From Stramenopiles sp. TOSAG23-3 (lineage: Eukaryota > Sar): a stretch of 19,040 bases of DNA. This document shows positions 15,717 to 19,040 of the stretch, in pieces (position 1 is the first letter of the stretch; each line of letters opens with the position of its first letter). The stretch is from assembly GCA_900128585.1 (NCBI GenBank), contig LT642410.1, positions 1-19,040 of the forward strand, written 5' to 3'. Made by a program: the position numbers and the translations under genes. Below the pieces are notes generated by a model that did no database searches, had not been told where the DNA came from, and worked only from the letters and a program-made list of their open reading frames with translations.

Positions 15717-16937
15717 CTACGCGTAGTAAGTGTCATAGAGATCGACATCTCGAAAGGCCACATTGAAGGCATAGGAGACTATCGCTGTGCTTACAATGGT
15801 AGCCAACAAGTACTGAAACATTGCTTTTGGTATCTGCCCTTTTCTTTGTCTATTCAATTTCCACAGCTCTGTCATAAATGTACTCACTGTGCTTAGCGAG
15901 CCGGCAAACCCGGAAGTGAAAGCCGTCGTTAAGGTAGTGAAGAGAAGGCCACTAGTCATATACTTTCTCTTTGTGTCGATGCTCGTATTTGGGTATTTTG
16001 GGTCCTCGAACGCCACAAGCAGCCCATAGAGGACCCCATCCAATGCACATGCCAACAGGTTGGCAAGAAATGTGCCATAGAAGAAGTATTTGTACTTTCC
16101 GTTAAACTTTTTCCCCAGGTAAGCTCGGAGAAAGACTCCAAACGGTGCCATCAGCATGCCAGCCCATTCTTTCCCGTCAGAAAAATCGTCCTGTGCTTGA
16201 AACGCCCCTGGGTTGGTCATAATTTGGTAGAATATGAAGGCATAGGTCGCAAAAAACACGACACTGATAAAAACCTGAAACGGAAATACCGATTTGTTTC
16301 TCTGCACTGTGTGAGAAGTTTGGCCTTCTCCTAACAATTTCGTTGTGCGCTTATTGATCTGTTCCTCAACATAGATCGCAAAGTACTCCCCCATCGCGAC
16401 CATAGCAAAGCTAAGGATGGTCCCGATCAGGTACGAGAATACGGTGTAAATGATCGACGCTAGAAGCCCATGCTTTTGAGGTCCATTCAACATGAGTTCT
16501 GTCATGTCCTGGTTCCATGTCGCATAAGTTGTCAACGCACCGCACAAACCCGTCCTTAACCCCTTAGTCAACGCTGGGTTTTCTTGAAACATTGTCCATG
16601 TCGAGGGAAATAGAACATATTCCTTTGTGTTTCCCTCCTCCCTTGGAGCCATCAGCATACCGATAATGAAACAGCCCAACATGTTGATTGGCAAGTCCTC
16701 AAATAAAATCATAGTTTCTCCTTGAAGTTCTGTCTCAGATGCAAATGTATCCCAATCGTTCTCAAGTCTCATACGGATACAACATCCGACTAACCCAAAC
16801 AGTGCTAAGTGCGTATACAGGAAGAATGTCGCCCACTTTCCTGTTTTCGCTGGAGGGGAGTGGTCCGTGCTAACATCGTTCTCTTTTTCCACCACCAACA
16901 ACAACGGCTCCGTTCGGTCGTTTTTTACCGCATTCAT
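15717..16937 (-). CDS. FEX: FEX-type tandem CrcB fluoride export channel
   Basis: Predicted 406-residue membrane protein with two fused CrcB/Fluc repeats, the architecture of eukaryotic FEX fluoride exporters that remove toxic fluoride across the plasma membrane. Repeat 1 (about 38-180) has GLVGCCIR (to Arg55), the PINMLGC segment with Asn85, and GLCGALTTYATW (130-141). Repeat 2 (about 220-395) has PFGVFLRAYLG with Arg271, GTFLANLLA with Asn293, and GFAGSLSTVSTF (343-354). Eight to nine hydrophobic helices are visible, plus a polar N-terminal tail and a charged linker near 165-215. The residues corresponding to the Phe-box are Tyr/Trp in repeat 1 and Val/Phe in repeat 2, as expected when one repeat of the fused pair has drifted. 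The start is the ATG at 16937; two codons upstream the frame has only a GTG. Family assignment is confident. Confidence 0.9.
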   Translation of the reverse strand: MNAVKNDRTEPLLLVVEKENDVSTDHSPPAKTGKWATFFLYTHLALFGLVGCCIRMRLENDWDTFASETELQGETMILFEDLPINMLGCFIIGMLMAPREEGNTKEYVLFPSTWTMFQENPALTKGLRTGLCGALTTYATWNQDMTELMLNGPQKHGLLASIIYTVFSYLIGTILSFAMVAMGEYFAIYVEEQINKRTTKLLGEGQTSHTVQRNKSVFPFQVFISVVFFATYAFIFYQIMTNPGAFQAQDDFSDGKEWAGMLMAPFGVFLRAYLGKKFNGKYKYFFYGTFLANLLACALDGVLYGLLVAFEDPKYPNTSIDTKRKYMTSGLLFTTLTTAFTSGFAGSLSTVSTFMTELWKLNRQRKGQIPKAMFQYLLATIVSTAIVSYAFNVAFRDVDLYDTYYA

Positions 16938-18043
16938 TAGCACTTCGTTTCTATACTCGATGTTTATTGTTTGTTTTCATATACAAATTAAAAAATCGGT
17001 CAAAAGAAATTGAAAAATGTTCGTGTTTAGTTCTAAAAGTAATACACAAAACTTTTGAAGAACTTTCAACAAACTATATTACCTTGGTGTTTTACGGTGT
17101 ACTACTACATAACTAAAATAATACTGGTATTACCTATAACAAAACAAGAACACAATAATAATATACCACAACAACAACAAGAAAGGAAGAAAAAAAGCAA
17201 GCCAAGAGGGGAGGAAGGAGGGAATAATAAATAAATAAACTTAACTATTTAATAACTAGTAAGAATTAATTTTTCACCAGTGCAATATTATTACCTTGTT
17301 ATTTTTCCTAAAATGTTGAAGTAGAAAATTATTAAATATTAAAAAAGAAGTTATTATAATTCCAATAATCAGTCGACCACCAACTGTATTACCTGGTATT
17401 AATATTAAAATATTATTAGAGTAAAAAAAAAAGAGAATCTGCTGGAAAAAACAATGTATTATTTTGTTGTGATTTTATATTAGTCTATATAGTATTATTG
17501 GTATGTATTAATTATTATTATTAGTAGTAGTAGTAATCAATAAACCCTTGTCACTTTTACGTAGACTTGACTAACTAGACTATCAAATCATTTTCATGTG
17601 TATGTAATCCGTGCATGATGATCTGAATTAATCAGTGTGTGGAATTGCGTCAATATACGTCGTACCGGTTCACGCATTTTATCAATATAAATTTCTTTTT
17701 AATATTATTTATCACAAATAAATATTGATATAAAGAAGTGAGCGTCTTCAAACATATTAGTCCTAGTCTGTATCATATGTGATAAGCATATCATATATCA
17801 TATCATATACTTTTTGTTTTTTTCAATAATATATATCATCATCACATGTTTTCATTTGTTATCCGTGTAATGTAAATCCCAACGAAATTATTTTAGTGAC
17901 TAAAATAAATTACCAGAAGGTAGTACTTTCAACTACTAACGAAGTAAAACAATAAAATGTTTTATACCAAGAAGTTTGTAGAATTATACGATGGGGTGTT
18001 GTGTTCAAGAACAATATTTCGTTTCTGTTCCGGCAAATTGTGT
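16938..18043. other. AT-rich spacer between ACBD6-like and fluoride channel genes
   Basis: About 1.1 kb with no supportable gene. It includes the promoter and leader of the minus-strand channel gene (right of 16937) and the 3' end of the ACBP/ankyrin gene (left of 18044). Visible structure consists of poly-A/T runs, a TAG run near 17521-17535, and a cluster of overlapping TATCATAT/ATATGATA elements at about 17771-17811. The dispersed repeat seen elsewhere is absent here. Confidence 0.55.
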
Positions 18044-19040
18044 TTACGTTGATTTTGCCCGTTTTAATAACTCTTCTGGTTCTGTTTCCATCATGGAACT
18101 TTCTGCAGCTTCCAATGGGGTGACTCCATCAACGTCTTTGAGCCGTACGTCTGCCCCTTGTTCAGCAAGGTAGTACGCCAGGCGTTTGTACGGCAAAGCG
18201 TAGTGAAGTGCGGACTGCCCGTCCATGTCTTGCCGGGATAAGCCTGCGTTTTTTTCCTCAACTAAATACTTGACAACGTCGAAGTGGTCCTGGTCGCAGG
18301 CCCACATCAACGCGGTCATTCCGTTCTCGTCAACGTCGTCCACCGCACTTGCACTCCCGCCCAGTGCCGCCTTTACACGGTCAAGTTCCCCTTTGTTGGC
18401 GAATTGAAAAATATCGTCGTTCCCCTCCCACTCGTCCACGGCTGGGACAGAATGTTGCATGGTGCTGACGGACTTTGCCATGATGGAGGACGGGGCCTTC
18501 TTCTTTGGCTGGCTTTTCTGGGGGCTCGCCTCCGGAGCCTTTCCGTCGTTCCACCCAGGGGAAAGGCTCGACACCTTGTCCGCGTACAGCTTCATCGCAT
18601 CCAGGGTTGACAACGATTTTCGGCTGTTCCAGGCGTCCCACTTGTACGATTTTTCGTAGTCGAACATGGACGTGGGTTTCTTTATGTTACAAGGCCCGAT
18701 GCACGCTTGTTTGAACAGTCCGTACAGGTCGAGCTTGTCTTCGTTCGAAATGTTCAAATTTCCGGTCTTGACGTGCTCTACCGCAGCTGTGAAGTTCGTC
18801 TCAACGGCCTTGTCGTACTCACCGGGGCCGTTTCCTTCGTCCGACGAACTGCTTTCACTCTCTTCAGACGAATCGTCGTTGCCTTGGTCGCTCCTCGTCG
18901 GCGCTGCCTCGTTCCTGCCATCGTCGTCCTTTGACACGGCGGCCCAAGCCTCCTCCAACGCAACTCCTTGTGGACTCACCTTGCCTGGGCTTTCCGGGGC
19001 CGCCTGAGGCTTCGCTGGTTTCACCTCTTTCTTACCTCTA
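18044..19040 (-). CDS. Acyl-CoA-binding domain plus ankyrin repeats (ACBD6-like), 5' partial
   Basis: At least 331 codons, open to the right edge of the window. The only methionines lie inside or after the ACB domain, so the true start is outside. Order: Pro/Ala-rich segment; Asp/Glu/Ser-rich stretch (SSEESESSSSDEG); acyl-CoA-binding domain (about 18541-18820) with LYGLFKQACIGP, KPTSMFD and YKWDAW; a Pro/Lys-rich linker; and two to three ankyrin repeats at the C-terminus (DENGMTALMWACDQDHFDVV, DMDGQSALHYAL, DVDGVTPLEAAE). This is the architecture of ACBD6-type proteins, which bind long-chain acyl-CoA and deliver it to enzymes such as N-myristoyltransferase. The acidic serine run could be a casein kinase 2 target. 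Assignment is confident; the partner is inferred from the family. Confidence 0.88.
   Translation of the reverse strand, partial: RGKKEVKPAKPQAAPESPGKVSPQGVALEEAWAAVSKDDDGRNEAAPTRSDQGNDDSSEESESSSSDEGNGPGEYDKAVETNFTAAVEHVKTGNLNISNEDKLDLYGLFKQACIGPCNIKKPTSMFDYEKSYKWDAWNSRKSLSTLDAMKLYADKVSSLSPGWNDGKAPEASPQKSQPKKKAPSSIMAKSVSTMQHSVPAVDEWEGNDDIFQFANKGELDRVKAALGGSASAVDDVDENGMTALMWACDQDHFDVVKYLVEEKNAGLSRQDMDGQSALHYALPYKRLAYYLAEQGADVRLKDVDGVTPLEAAESSMMETEPEELLKRAKST

Noticed and set aside
19020-19040. Splice-donor-like AGGTAAG on the minus strand at the right edge
   Set aside because: The frame is open through it and downstream sequence reads as ordinary Pro/Ala-rich coding sequence, so there is no reason to place an intron start there. 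The gene is treated as running off the edge.
1-19040. CRISPR array, integron, or bacterial-type defence operon
   Set aside because: There are no regularly spaced repeats with unique spacers, and genes are spaced and oriented as in a eukaryotic nuclear genome. The dispersed repeat is irregularly placed.

Overview
The window looks like a gene-dense stretch of nuclear DNA from a unicellular eukaryote, probably a microalga or related protist. Long uninterrupted reading frames of fairly balanced base composition alternate with very AT-rich spacers full of simple repeats. The gene content is eukaryotic: a bZIP factor, a WW/PDZ scaffold, a MOV10/SDE3-type RNA helicase, a tandem FEX-type fluoride channel, an acyl-CoA-binding ankyrin protein and a DUR3-type urea transporter relic. 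A stramenopile-like alga is my best guess, but this is inference from gene content only. No intron is needed to explain any recognised protein. The bZIP gene has a possible splice acceptor at its proposed start.

Layout from left to right: AT-rich flank with a TTTC microsatellite; bZIP gene (minus, 539-1930); about 1.2 kb of divergent spacer; N-myristoylation-signal WW-coiled coil-WW-PDZ protein (plus, 3099-4619); MOV10/SDE3-like helicase (plus, 5136-8690); two-module VOC/glyoxalase-fold protein (plus, 9393-10505); broken C-terminal half of a DUR3-like sodium:urea symporter (plus, 10687-11509); a 153-nt pure-purine GAA tract; six-helix YrhK-like membrane protein (plus, 11926-12651); secreted FGE-like/sialidase-like fusion (plus, 13096-15273); a short convergent spacer crowded with copies of a 30-bp repeat; tandem FEX/CrcB fluoride channel (minus, 15717-16937); 1.1 kb of AT-rich spacer; and the 3' part of an ACBD6-like gene (minus, from 18044 past the right edge).

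The genes do not form an obvious pathway and should be read as independent loci. The features most worth a second look are: (i) a dispersed repeat of about 30 bp (core AACAGCCAATTTTCTTG), six copies in both orientations, all in spacers downstream of gene ends and including a MITE-like inverted pair; (ii) the DUR3 relic, apparently left by an internal deletion plus frameshift; (iii) the secreted FGE-fold/Asp-box fusion, which lacks the FGE catalytic cysteines and looks bacterial in architecture; (iv) a protein built from three YrhK-like two-helix units; and (v) a bZIP factor with three spaced copies of a basic-Ser/Thr-Pro-acidic motif. I found no CRISPR array, tRNA, rRNA or compact defence-type operon.
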